Shown here: in pieces, positions 5,053 to 12,547 of the stretch
How positions within the stretch are numbered: the first letter of the stretch is position 1
Layout of the letters: each line of letters begins with the position of its first letter
Source: a bacterium
Lineage (GTDB): Bacteria > Actinomycetota > Acidimicrobiia > Spongiisociales > UBA5794
Assembly (NCBI GenBank): GCA_024226255.1
Contig: JAAELU010000486.1
Location: 1 to 36,028, forward strand
Direction: 5' to 3'
Length of the DNA stretch: 36,028 bases
Notes under the pieces: generated by a model
What the model was told of the DNA's origin: nothing
Database searches by the model: none
The model's input: the letters and a program-made list of their open reading frames with translations, nothing else
Program-made: the position numbers and the translations under genes

Positions 5053-5201
5053 CGTTCATGTGGTGGTTCGGGGGCGTCTGCTTTGGCGCGCTGCTGCTCG
5101 CCGCTGATGTGTCTGGGAACTGGGCTCCTGTTTCACTTCTGGCGCTCTGCCAACTTGCTTTGGCTGCGATCTGGAACCTGCACAGGGAGAAGAAGTCGTG
5201 A
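5049..5201 (+). CDS. Small two-helix membrane peptide, 50 aa
   Basis: GTG start at 5049 in a GTGA overlap with the upstream stop; the end overlaps the next GTG start in the same way. The product reads MTFMWWFGGVCFGALLLAAD, a first hydrophobic segment, then a short SGNW turn and a second segment (PVSLLALCQLALAAIW) before a basic tail, NLHREKKS. This would give a membrane hairpin with the charged tail in the cytoplasm. It resembles small phage membrane peptides of unknown role and is too short for a typical annotated holin. Confidence 0.75.
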   Translation: MTFMWWFGGVCFGALLLAADVSGNWAPVSLLALCQLALAAIWNLHREKKS

Positions 5202-5485
5202 AGATCCCGACGCACTTGCTGACGCCGATGGTGGTGTACCCGAACCATCACCGTGACCTGTGGGCGGACCTGGATGAGAACGGGATCAAGGAACCGCTGG
5301 AGGTGGTGGTCCTGACGTTCGACGAGTGGCTGGAACTGTCGAAGCCGGCGGCCGGTTGTCGTCGTGTTCAGCCAGCGCGGTTTCCTGCGCTGTGCGTGAA
5401 GGTGGGGAATCAGCGGTTGGCGTGGGCGCGGTCGAAGTCGATCGAGACGGTGGAGGTCGTGGTGTGGCAAGAGTCTGCATCCTGA
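5198..5485 (+). CDS. ParB/sulfiredoxin-like protein A, 95 aa
   Basis: GTG start at 5198, coupled to the peptide before it. LWADLDENGIKEPLEVVV (residues 21-38) and VKVGNQRLAWARSKSIETVE (68-87) match the outline of the ParB N-terminal/Srx fold: a helix, an 'xGxxxPLxV' strand, then a G-x-x-R motif starting the next helix. In this superfamily the GxxR segment binds nucleotide phosphate. The protein is short, with no HTH, so plasmid partitioning is unlikely; phage members may act as nucleases, NTP hydrolases or in base modification. It is a paralogue of the gene at 6218-6676. Its end overlaps the transferase-like gene by 22 nt. Confidence 0.65.
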   Translation: MKIPTHLLTPMVVYPNHHRDLWADLDENGIKEPLEVVVLTFDEWLELSKPAAGCRRVQPARFPALCVKVGNQRLAWARSKSIETVEVVVWQESAS

Positions 5486-6237
5486 ACTGGACGGCGGGGT
5501 ATCACGCTGGGTGCGCTGCGGTGTGTGAGTCGCTGGAGCGGTTGCTCGAGGGGCATGAGGTTGTCAAGCGCGTCCATACAGGCGAACGCCTCCCGATGCT
5601 GTATCCAGAGGCGGACGCTGTGATCCTGAACGGCGAGGGGACGCTGCACCACGACCGTCCTCACGCTGTGAAGTTCTTGGCGCTGCTCAGCAGATTTCAG
5701 TCCGCCGGATTCAATACCGCGATCGTGAACGCGACGTGGGATGCGATGAGTGAGCGGTGGCTGGATGTCGTGCGTGGGTGCGACTTCGTGTCGGCGCGCG
5801 AGCCGTGGTCGGCCAAGGCGATGGGGACCGAGAACGTGTTTCCTGACCTGTCGCTGTCGGCGGTCAGGTGGCCGAACAAACTTGGCCCGCACACGAGTCG
5901 GATCGTGACAGGTGGGAACGGTGCCGGGAAGTACGGGGACGTGATCGGGGCCTACAGGACAGCGTCCAGCGCCCGGGTGTTCCTGCGTAAGCGGAGCTTC
6001 CAGAGCGTGGTGGATGAGTTGGCCGGCGCGTCGATGTACCTGACGGGTGAGTACCACGGGATGTACGCGGCTGCGGCGGCGGGGGTGTCGTGCATGGCGC
6101 TGCCGTCGAACACCCACAAGATTGAAGCGACGATCGACTGGCACGAGAGGTCTGGGGAAACGTACCCGTTCTGGCTGTGGTTGCAGAAGTTGCCGCGGCT
6201 GACCAAGGAGGTGCTCGATGAAGGTCTTGGGCTGTAG
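5464..6237 (+). CDS. Polysaccharide pyruvyl transferase-like protein
   Basis: The start is GTG at 5464 with GGAGG seven bases upstream, giving 257 residues, shorter than full cellular family members. Features that fit the WcaK/AmsJ-like fold: an N-terminal strand and helix (RVCILNWTAGYHAGC), ILNGEGTLHHD (residues of about 56-66) in place of the usual GGG-loop, FVSAREPWSAKAM (103-115) matching the 'xSxRDxxS' motif, FPDLSLS (122-128), and late LTGEYHGMYAAAAAGV plus HKIEATIDW, matching the conserved His/Lys near the C-terminus. Family enzymes add pyruvyl or act as GT-B-like transferases on glycans. It lies between two ParB-like paralogues, so modification of a glycan or a base is conceivable; the substrate is unknown. 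Confidence 0.65.
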   Translation: MARVCILNWTAGYHAGCAAVCESLERLLEGHEVVKRVHTGERLPMLYPEADAVILNGEGTLHHDRPHAVKFLALLSRFQSAGFNTAIVNATWDAMSERWLDVVRGCDFVSAREPWSAKAMGTENVFPDLSLSAVRWPNKLGPHTSRIVTGGNGAGKYGDVIGAYRTASSARVFLRKRSFQSVVDELAGASMYLTGEYHGMYAAAAAGVSCMALPSNTHKIEATIDWHERSGETYPFWLWLQKLPRLTKEVLDEGLGL

Positions 6238-6676
6238 CGTCCAGAAGTCCGAGGTCTGGTCTGTACCGATCTACTGGCTGAACCCGATCCACGAGGTTGA
6301 TCCAGAGGTGACCGCTCCTCCTGAGTTGTTCGAGGATCTCGACGAGAACGGGATGAAGCACCCGCTGATCGCGTGGCCGATGTCGTACGCTGACTGGCAT
6401 CGATGGTGTCGGGACCGGCCGCATGTGACCGGGAGTCTGGCCCCGAAGGAGTGGGCTGGGTATCGGGACGGCGGTCATGTGATGCACGACTACAAGCGTG
6501 GGACACCGGATGAAGCGGTGCGTACGCTCGGCGAGATGGGCCTGATCTGGTGCGTGCATACAGGGTCTCAGAGGCTATTGTGGGCCCGTTTACGGGGATA
6601 TACGCAGATCCCGACGGTGCTGTGCGCTACATTCGAGGCTTGCGAGAAGGCGAAAGCGAGGCTGTATCGTGCCTGA
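6218..6676 (+). CDS. ParB/sulfiredoxin-like protein B, 152 aa
   Basis: ATG at 6218 with AAGGAGG ideally placed; overlaps the transferase-like gene by 20 nt. It shares with protein A the block LFEDLDENGMKHPLIAW (residues of about 37-53) and VHTGSQRLLWARLRGYTQIP (113-132), including the G-x-x-R motif. Between these blocks it has about 45 extra residues with several Trp and His. An N-terminal extension (MKVLGCSVQKSEVW) is also absent from A. The pair looks like a duplication around the transferase gene. The biochemical role is not known; no partition HTH is present. Confidence 0.65.
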   Translation: MKVLGCSVQKSEVWSVPIYWLNPIHEVDPEVTAPPELFEDLDENGMKHPLIAWPMSYADWHRWCRDRPHVTGSLAPKEWAGYRDGGHVMHDYKRGTPDEAVRTLGEMGLIWCVHTGSQRLLWARLRGYTQIPTVLCATFEACEKAKARLYRA

Positions 6677-7133
6677 GTTCTCCTACGAATGCCACGCCTG
6701 TGGATACGACTGGTCGTGCCCAGAGCCGAAACTGGAAGAGTTTGCGTGCCCGGCGTGCCTGGATGCGGATGGTGTGCACCGGGACTTCGGAACGCCGCAA
6801 GTGATACTGAGAGGCGAAGGTTGGACACCCACATTTCATTCTGCACAGACTTCCTCCTCGCCCACAACGGCGCCGCGCGATGCACCCGTAGTCGATGCCG
6901 ATGGTGCAACGAACGTAGACGCGGACGGAGATTCGATCTGGCGGCCGACGGACAAGGTGATGCGCCGGCAACTTCGCAAGATGGGCGCCCCGACACAGGC
7001 CAAGGATGTGGACCGGGCACAGGACCAGATTCGCCGGACGGAGCGCGACGCGAACGAGGCGCACGCGATCCTTCAGACGAAGAAGGCGGCGAAGTCTGAG
7101 CAGACGAAGAAGGCGTTGGAGGAGAACCTGTGA
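6669..7133 (+). CDS. FmdB-like zinc-ribbon protein with coiled-coil tail
   Basis: GTG start at 6669 with GAGG upstream, overlapping the previous stop. Residues 3-31 (FSYECHACGYDWSC, then ACPACLDADG) have the two Cys pairs of an FmdB-type zinc ribbon. The middle (55-90) is Thr/Pro/Asp-rich linker. The C-terminal third is charged and helical (KMGAPTQAKDVDRAQDQI onward, ending QTKKALEENL) and probably forms a coiled coil. In phages such proteins are often placed near packaging genes, but without a known function. The next GTG overlaps its stop. Confidence 0.75.
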   Translation: MPEFSYECHACGYDWSCPEPKLEEFACPACLDADGVHRDFGTPQVILRGEGWTPTFHSAQTSSSPTTAPRDAPVVDADGATNVDADGDSIWRPTDKVMRRQLRKMGAPTQAKDVDRAQDQIRRTERDANEAHAILQTKKAAKSEQTKKALEENL

Positions 7134-7408
7134 ACCCGAATCTGACGGCCGAGGAGGCCGCGTTGGTTAGGAGGATGCGCGATGCGTACAACGAGGCCAG
7201 CGATGGTGGAACGCGCTACCCATCCGCGACGATTCTGTCCGAGGATCTCCACGCACTCTACCGGTCAGCGTGCCTCCACTCCGGGCACTTCGCGGGCAAG
7301 TATCTATTCCTCGGGAAACCCGTGTGGAAGGCGTGGGCGCTCCAGCCTCCGCTCCCCGTTGACTCCATCTCCTTCGCTTATGACATCCCTGAGCCATGCA
7401 GAATGTGA
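7130..7408 (+). CDS. Hypothetical protein, 92 aa
   Basis: GTG start at 7130 in a GTGA overlap, with GGAGG eight bases upstream. The product starts MNPNLTAEEAALVRRMRDAY, a clear amphipathic helix, followed by a segment with SATILSEDLHALYRSA and a C-terminus rich in Pro and aromatic residues (KPVWKAWALQPPLPVDS). No motif or family is recognised. It is likely a cytoplasmic protein made from the same transcript as the preceding genes. Confidence 0.7.
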   Translation: MNPNLTAEEAALVRRMRDAYNEASDGGTRYPSATILSEDLHALYRSACLHSGHFAGKYLFLGKPVWKAWALQPPLPVDSISFAYDIPEPCRM

Positions 7409-7417
7409 GGAAGTGCT

Positions 7418-7738
7418 GTGAGCATCCGTCGAACCTCTGAGGAACTGGAGCTGGAGCGCGCGATCGAGGCTGCCGTTGCTGACGGCAAGACCCGCGAGAT
7501 CGTGGACTCGTTCATCAACCAGACCCGCGCTGGGCAGCAGGCGTTCCTGCGCATGGGGCGGTACGAGGGGCTGCTGGACATCATGGCGACGGAGTCGATG
7601 ACCAACTACCGGTTCCGTGAGTCGTTTCGCGGCGCAGTGCTGCTGATGGAGAACAACGGTGTGCTGCTCACGACCGCGTGGTCGATGACCGAGGTGGACG
7701 AACCGCCGCCGGAAGTCGAGATCGCGACGGTGGGTTAG
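7418..7738 (+). CDS. Hypothetical protein, 106 aa
   Basis: GTG start at 7418 after GAGGAAG. Last gene of the rightward block. It is predicted mainly helical (SEELELERAIEAAVADGKTR, then VDSFINQTRAGQQAFL) with an acidic Pro-rich end. Its TAG overlaps the stop of the convergent large terminase by four bases (TTAG), leaving no room for a separate bidirectional terminator, so transcripts must run into each other or stop inside coding sequence. Function not recognised. Confidence 0.75.
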   Translation: MSIRRTSEELELERAIEAAVADGKTREIVDSFINQTRAGQQAFLRMGRYEGLLDIMATESMTNYRFRESFRGAVLLMENNGVLLTTAWSMTEVDEPPPEVEIATVG

Positions 7739-9540
7739 AGCATCCCCGAGTAGTCCTCGCCGTCGCTGAGTAGGTCCACGTCGAGCGCGCGGGTCTGGAC
7801 CGTGAACTCGCCGTCTTTGTTGTCCCACTTCTGCTCTGGCTCGTCGCGACGGTTGAGGCTGACCGTGCCCATCGCGATGATCTCACTGAGCATCAGGATC
7901 ACGTCAACGAAGTCGTCGTTGCGCCCCGGGGGGTGGCCGTAGCGCACAAGGACTTGGCCCTTCGTCTCGTCCGGCGTGAACCGCTTGTACGACTTGAACT
8001 CCTCGTACTGCTCGTAGCAGTTGATGAGTTGGAGACCGCGCTCCAAGAAGATCGTCTGGAGGCGTGTGACGTACGCTGCCTTGCTGTGTACGTTGAACTT
8101 GTGTGGGTAGATGCCGTGGTGGTAGCGCGTCCGCATGAAGTCGGCGATCGTCTGCCCAGCACCCGTGTTCTCGTCGCCGTGCCACTGGGTACAGCCGTAG
8201 TGCTGGTAGAGACGCGCCGCCCAGACGTACTGCTCCGGCCAGTTCTGCCCGAAGAAGCGCACGATCAACGCTTGCTTCATCGTCGTCACGTCGATCACAG
8301 ACAGGATCGTGTGGTCGCGGTCCTTGGCCCAGTCCGCGCCCATCACGTAGGTGTGGCCCTTCTTGTAGCCCGAGTGGAGCCACGCCTCCGGCGGCTTGAT
8401 CGACTCGTCCTGCGCCTTCTTCAGCGCCCGGAGCCCCTCGGCGCGGATGCGGTGGATGAACGGCGGAAGGTCGTCCCCCGTGATATAGGGCAGTGTCAAG
8501 ATTCGGGGGAGGTTCTGGAAAACAGCGCCGCGGCCCGTCAGGAACTTTGCATAGATTTCCTGTAGACGGTCCTCCTCGGTGACGCAGCCAGCCTCGACCT
8601 CCGCAAGCCCCTTCTCGGAGAGGATCGGGTTGGCGAAACTGGGGAAGTTCATGCAACCCCAACTCGCTCGTTTCGGACTCTGGTCCAGCCCCCACAGGAA
8701 GAAGGTGTGGAACAGGTCGTTGCCGATCTCGGTCTCGTCGGTCGTGCCGATGAACAGGCCGTAGCCGTCGGAGTCGGCGAGCATGTGGTTGACGACAGAC
8801 CAGAGCGCGGGGTGAGCCTGCGCGAACTCGTCAACGATGACGCGGTGCATCGCGTGCGGGTAGCCGCGGATGCGCTTGTAGTGCGGGTGTCCACCGGACA
8901 CGAAGTAGATCCGCATCCCCGTGTTGATGGCTTCGCCGACCGGCGGCTTGATGCCTGCATCCACTTCGATGAAGCGGCGCTGATCTCGAGGCCCGCCGAC
9001 GACGCGCGAGATCATCGTGGGCTTGGCCTTGCCCGTGTTGATGTCCTTCTGGCCGGGCTTGCCGCCCCACATATCCATGACGTGTTCCATCATCTCGTAC
9101 GCCTTGTCGTGGCTGGGCGAGATGATGAGCGCGTAGTACTTGCCGGCGGTCTTCACGGCATCTGCCAGGAGCAGGAACGAGATCGACGTGGTCTTGCCGA
9201 AGCGCCGGCCGACCGGTGCGACGAATCGCTTGTAGTACTGGGCGAGGTCGATCAGTAGGCGCTGCCCGCCGATCCTCGAGACCCACTCCTTCGTCTCCTC
9301 GTCGTAGAACCAGCCCGCATCGTTGGCATGGTCCATCGCGTCCGGGACGAAGGGGCGGAGCGGGAGCGGATCCCCATTTTCCAGGGAGGGCGTCTCACCG
9401 GGCTTCGTGCGCGTAAGTTCTATCTGGCAGGGAACTTCGGCATTTGTCTCGGGGTCGGTGTAGGTGACATCTCGGCCGTTGTGGGGCTTGCCCACGAGCT
9501 TCAAACGCATCGTGCGGACTTTGGCCGTCGCCTGTGCCAT
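7735..9540 (-). CDS. terL: Terminase large subunit
   Basis: 601 residues, normal for the family. The N-terminal ATPase has a Walker A variant GRRFGKTT (111-118), Walker B VIVDE (234-238) with the catalytic Glu, and a coupling motif GTTDE (265-269). The C-terminal RNase H-like nuclease shows its metal-binding acids in GADWAKD (401-407), HGDENTG (454-460) and NDDFVD (541-546). It powers DNA translocation and cuts concatemers at the portal. It starts at ATG 9540-9538 behind AAGAG, which lies in a possible hairpin. Unusually it faces against both flanking operons and is 4 kb from the TerS-like gene, so it needs its own promoter in 9541-9612. All key residues appear intact. Confidence 0.96.
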   Translation of the reverse strand: MAQATAKVRTMRLKLVGKPHNGRDVTYTDPETNAEVPCQIELTRTKPGETPSLENGDPLPLRPFVPDAMDHANDAGWFYDEETKEWVSRIGGQRLLIDLAQYYKRFVAPVGRRFGKTTSISFLLLADAVKTAGKYYALIISPSHDKAYEMMEHVMDMWGGKPGQKDINTGKAKPTMISRVVGGPRDQRRFIEVDAGIKPPVGEAINTGMRIYFVSGGHPHYKRIRGYPHAMHRVIVDEFAQAHPALWSVVNHMLADSDGYGLFIGTTDETEIGNDLFHTFFLWGLDQSPKRASWGCMNFPSFANPILSEKGLAEVEAGCVTEEDRLQEIYAKFLTGRGAVFQNLPRILTLPYITGDDLPPFIHRIRAEGLRALKKAQDESIKPPEAWLHSGYKKGHTYVMGADWAKDRDHTILSVIDVTTMKQALIVRFFGQNWPEQYVWAARLYQHYGCTQWHGDENTGAGQTIADFMRTRYHHGIYPHKFNVHSKAAYVTRLQTIFLERGLQLINCYEQYEEFKSYKRFTPDETKGQVLVRYGHPPGRNDDFVDVILMLSEIIAMGTVSLNRRDEPEQKWDNKDGEFTVQTRALDVDLLSDGEDYSGML

Positions 9541-9612
9541 TCGTATCTCTTATCAGGAAAGGCTGACGATAAGACCACAATATGTGGTATGCGTGTTGAC
9601 CGGAGGCACTGC
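9541..9612. promoter_or_regulatory. Divergent control region with 15-bp palindrome
   Basis: Lies between terL (leftward) and the head operon (rightward). ACCACA-ATA-TGTGGT (9574-9588) is a perfect 6+3+6 inverted repeat of operator type. Next to it, CTTATC and CTGATAAG on the minus strand (9549-9573) can form a stem that would include part of the terL ribosome site. A weak rightward -35/-10 pair (CTGACG with GGTATG, 17 nt apart) spans the palindrome, so a bound protein could repress the head operon. Confidence 0.5.
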
Positions 9613-10269
9613 ATGGATCTCAAGAAGCTCTCGGTGGAGGACATCCCGAGCCTGACGATTGCTCAGGTTCAGGAGGCCGTGGCGCTCAAGAAGACCAAGG
9701 GGAAGGGGCGGCTGTATCACCACTTCAACCCCGTGGGCAAGGCCCTCCGCGAGCGTCTGACCGAGCCGGAGCCCGCGCCGGAGCCCGAAGTGGTTGCGGC
9801 CGCGGAGGTGTCGGAGGCAGCGACCGAGATGGCGCCGCTCCCGTCTGGAGCGATCACGGGACGCGAGTTCATCTACCGCGTTCTCGTGCATATCGCGTCG
9901 TCCGAGGAGGGCCGCAAGGACTTCCACTGGATCTGGGCCGGGCTTCGCAAGCCGTATCAGGCGTTCATGGCCGTGAACCGGCTGCTCGAGGAGTGGGGGA
10001 TGGAGACGCCTCCGTACCTGCCTTCGATCAGCGAACTGGGCCTGTCGCGCGATACCGGCGAGCCGCTGGATCCGCAGAAGAACGGCCTGACGAACCGGAT
10101 GACAGCGCCGCAGGTTGCTCCGCAGGCGCCCAAGGACATCTACGACGAGATCGCTGGCATGGCTGGCGTACAGCGTGGGTCGCAGGGCGGTGGGGCGTCA
10201 GCGGGCTCGCTCGATGGTCCTGAGGGCTTCGGCGAAGGCGTCGATGTGCCGCAGTTCGGAGGTCGGTAG
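9613..10269 (+). CDS. Hypothetical head-operon protein, 218 aa
   Basis: The ATG at 9613 has CGGAGG seven bases upstream; the frame open from 9328 is antisense to terL upstream of this point. The N-terminus (MDLKKLSVEDIPSLTIAQVQ) resembles short helical capping motifs. Residues of about 55-75 are a Pro/Glu/Ala linker (EPEPAPEPEVVAAAEVSEAA). A folded part follows (GREFIYRVLVHIASSEEGRK, then HWIWAGLRKPYQAFMAVNRL), and the C-terminus is Gly-rich and disordered. It is the first gene of the operon and ends 3 bases before the portal. It could be a packaging or portal accessory factor; this is inferred from position only. Confidence 0.8.
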   Translation: MDLKKLSVEDIPSLTIAQVQEAVALKKTKGKGRLYHHFNPVGKALRERLTEPEPAPEPEVVAAAEVSEAATEMAPLPSGAITGREFIYRVLVHIASSEEGRKDFHWIWAGLRKPYQAFMAVNRLLEEWGMETPPYLPSISELGLSRDTGEPLDPQKNGLTNRMTAPQVAPQAPKDIYDEIAGMAGVQRGSQGGGASAGSLDGPEGFGEGVDVPQFGGR

Positions 10270-10272
10270 TAG

Positions 10273-12522
10273 GTGGCAGACCCCACGGTCAACTTCAACG
10301 ATCAACCCCAAGACCATGCGGCCGACCGGATGATGGGGAAGATCCAGCGTTCCATGCGCCTGATTCGGCGTGTGATGGACGAGCGTCGGAAGTTCGCCGA
10401 GGTGCTCCAGATCCGCTACAACGACCAGACCGGGTCGGTCACGCAAGCCAAGGCGATGGACGGCGAGGACTTCCGCCGGCACGGCGAGAACTACTCGTGG
10501 GTCTTGATGCGCTACATCATAGCTCAGGTGGCAGGCGAAGACATGTTCATCCGCTCCGACCGCAACCAGGGCGCCGAGAAGGAAGGCATCCCCGGCGACG
10601 CGACCACGGGGACGTGGGTCGATGAGTTGATGAAGCGCGCCGCCACCGATGGCGAACTGCTGCACGAGATGGCCGAACTCGGCAAGATGGTCTGCGCCTA
10701 CGGGTGCGGGGCGATGGTCGTCGGCTACCGGGACGGTGCGGAGCGCCAAGAGGCGCTGCGTGAGGCAGCCAAGGATCACAACGAGGTGATTCAGGAGACG
10801 CTGCTGAAGGGCGATCTGGTCGCGAAGCGCGGTCAGGACCACGAGCGCATCCAGTTCCATCTACGCGAGGCCGCCCGCGGTGAGCAGATCACCTCCGATC
10901 AGGCCGAGGCACTGACCAAGCGCGCCCAGTCCCACGACGCGATGGCGCTCAAGGAAGAGGCGGCGGCGCAGTTGAAGAAGAAGGACGACGCTCCGGCGTG
11001 GGCCTTCGACTGGCGTCTGGCCGACAACAACGTGTGGGCAAACGCCCGGCACGTCGGCGAAGACGTCGTGTTCGACATGACCGTGAACGACAAGCGACAC
11101 CACGCATTCCGGGCCGAGAAGGTCATGGTGCCGCTCAAGCAGTTCAAGAAGGATCTCTCGTACTCACGCGCCGCTCGGATGCACGAGACGCTCCAAGGCG
11201 TCGGCAAGCGCGACAAGTCGATGCTCGCTGACGACGCGCAGCCCTACTCGCAGCACGCAGAGCAGTTGAAGGATCTCCACGCCGAGCCAATGGTCGAGAC
11301 GTGGCGGGTCTGGATCCGCAAGCCCGACATGCGGACCGGCGGTGTGCGGAGGATCGTCAGCCCGGAACTCCCGGGCATGTGGATCCACGCCGACGAGACC
11401 TACCCGTATCTCAACAAGGAGTTGGTCCCCCAGAAGGATGGGACGGAACTCGAAGGGCCGGATCACGGCAAGCCGCTCATCAAGGGCTGGTGGCCGATCG
11501 ACATCTGCGCTCCGCTCACGGGACCGATCCCGGTGCCTGAGACGCAACTTGGTATCCCGCTCATCAGCCCTTCGTGGGCCCAGCAGATCGAGATCAACCA
11601 GTACGCGGCGATCTCGCACGGCAAGGCCAAGCGCGGTCTTCGCATCTTCGTCGGTGACCGCACGGCGTTCTCGGACGACAAAGAGCGCAAGGCCATCGAG
11701 ATGACGGCGGCGTCGGGGATCGACGGCGCGTTCCACTGGGTCACGCCAGCAGCAGGCAAGACCATCGACAAGGCGCTCGCGACGCTCGACTTCCGCGACA
11801 GCGCACCTGAGATCCAAGCCACCAAGAACGACCAGATCAGCACATTCGCCCGTATCGCGCGGATGCCCGAGGCGGCACTCGGACTGGTCGGGACCAGCGG
11901 GACGCTCGGGCAGGACGAGGCCGCCAAGACACAGGGCGACGTCGAGCAGGACATGGTCCTGAAGCCGCTCGAGGCCACGGCAGCGTACGTGATCCGCGCG
12001 TGGGCGGGCCTGATGCGCGAGTACTACTCGGAAGAGAAGTTGCGTCGGCTGCTCGGCGCGCGTGGCGCCAAGGCGTTCATGAAATACAGGCACTCGGCCC
12101 TCGACGGCGACAAGTTCGAGATCATGCTCGGTTCTCGCGCGAAGAAGCGCGAGGTCGTGGACCGCAAGCAGACCGCCGAGGCGATCCAGTTGGCCAACGA
12201 GGTCTTCGAGGACGACATCGGCGCTCCGATCTACGACATGAAGCCGCAGTTCGAGACGCTCCTGCGCTCGCTGGGGCTTGGTGGGCTGGAGCCGCTCAAG
12301 AACTTCCAGGAGGATCCGCGCTACGGCAAGGTTCTCCAGACGCTCGACGCTCTCGCGATTGCGATGCAGGAGATGCGCAAGGCGTTAGGCATCGAAGACG
12401 ACAACAAGGCAGGTTCGGCTGGCGCTACGCCGGGGCCGGACGCAACAACTTCGCTCGACGGTCAGGCCCCACAGACGGGCACCCTGAACGCCGGAGCGCG
12501 GAGAGACACAGTCGGGGTCTGA
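10273..12522 (+). CDS. Portal protein
   Basis: 749 residues, about the size of the P22 portal. GTG start at 10273 with GGAGG upstream. The protein forms the dodecameric ring at the head vertex that docks TerL and carries DNA. Identity rests on size, the place before scaffold and coat, and content: a helical N-terminus (MMGKIQRSMRLIRRVMDERR), a central PISPSWAQ-like region (IPLISPSWAQQIEINQYAAI, residues of about 427-446), and a C-terminal crown-like helical segment (KNFQEDPRYGKVLQTLDALA). A charged insertion at about 155-240 (EALREAAKDHNEVIQ onward) may be a coiled-coil barrel or wing domain. The Gly/Thr-rich tail is disordered. Confidence 0.85.
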   Translation: MADPTVNFNDQPQDHAADRMMGKIQRSMRLIRRVMDERRKFAEVLQIRYNDQTGSVTQAKAMDGEDFRRHGENYSWVLMRYIIAQVAGEDMFIRSDRNQGAEKEGIPGDATTGTWVDELMKRAATDGELLHEMAELGKMVCAYGCGAMVVGYRDGAERQEALREAAKDHNEVIQETLLKGDLVAKRGQDHERIQFHLREAARGEQITSDQAEALTKRAQSHDAMALKEEAAAQLKKKDDAPAWAFDWRLADNNVWANARHVGEDVVFDMTVNDKRHHAFRAEKVMVPLKQFKKDLSYSRAARMHETLQGVGKRDKSMLADDAQPYSQHAEQLKDLHAEPMVETWRVWIRKPDMRTGGVRRIVSPELPGMWIHADETYPYLNKELVPQKDGTELEGPDHGKPLIKGWWPIDICAPLTGPIPVPETQLGIPLISPSWAQQIEINQYAAISHGKAKRGLRIFVGDRTAFSDDKERKAIEMTAASGIDGAFHWVTPAAGKTIDKALATLDFRDSAPEIQATKNDQISTFARIARMPEAALGLVGTSGTLGQDEAAKTQGDVEQDMVLKPLEATAAYVIRAWAGLMREYYSEEKLRRLLGARGAKAFMKYRHSALDGDKFEIMLGSRAKKREVVDRKQTAEAIQLANEVFEDDIGAPIYDMKPQFETLLRSLGLGGLEPLKNFQEDPRYGKVLQTLDALAIAMQEMRKALGIEDDNKAGSAGATPGPDATTSLDGQAPQTGTLNAGARRDTVGV

Positions 12523-12547
12523 CGGTCAGATCCCACAAGGAGGAATA

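Noticed and set aside
5198-6676. Plasmid-type partition system (ParB with parS)
   Set aside because: No ParA ATPase, no HTH in the ParB-like proteins and no repeated palindromes near them.
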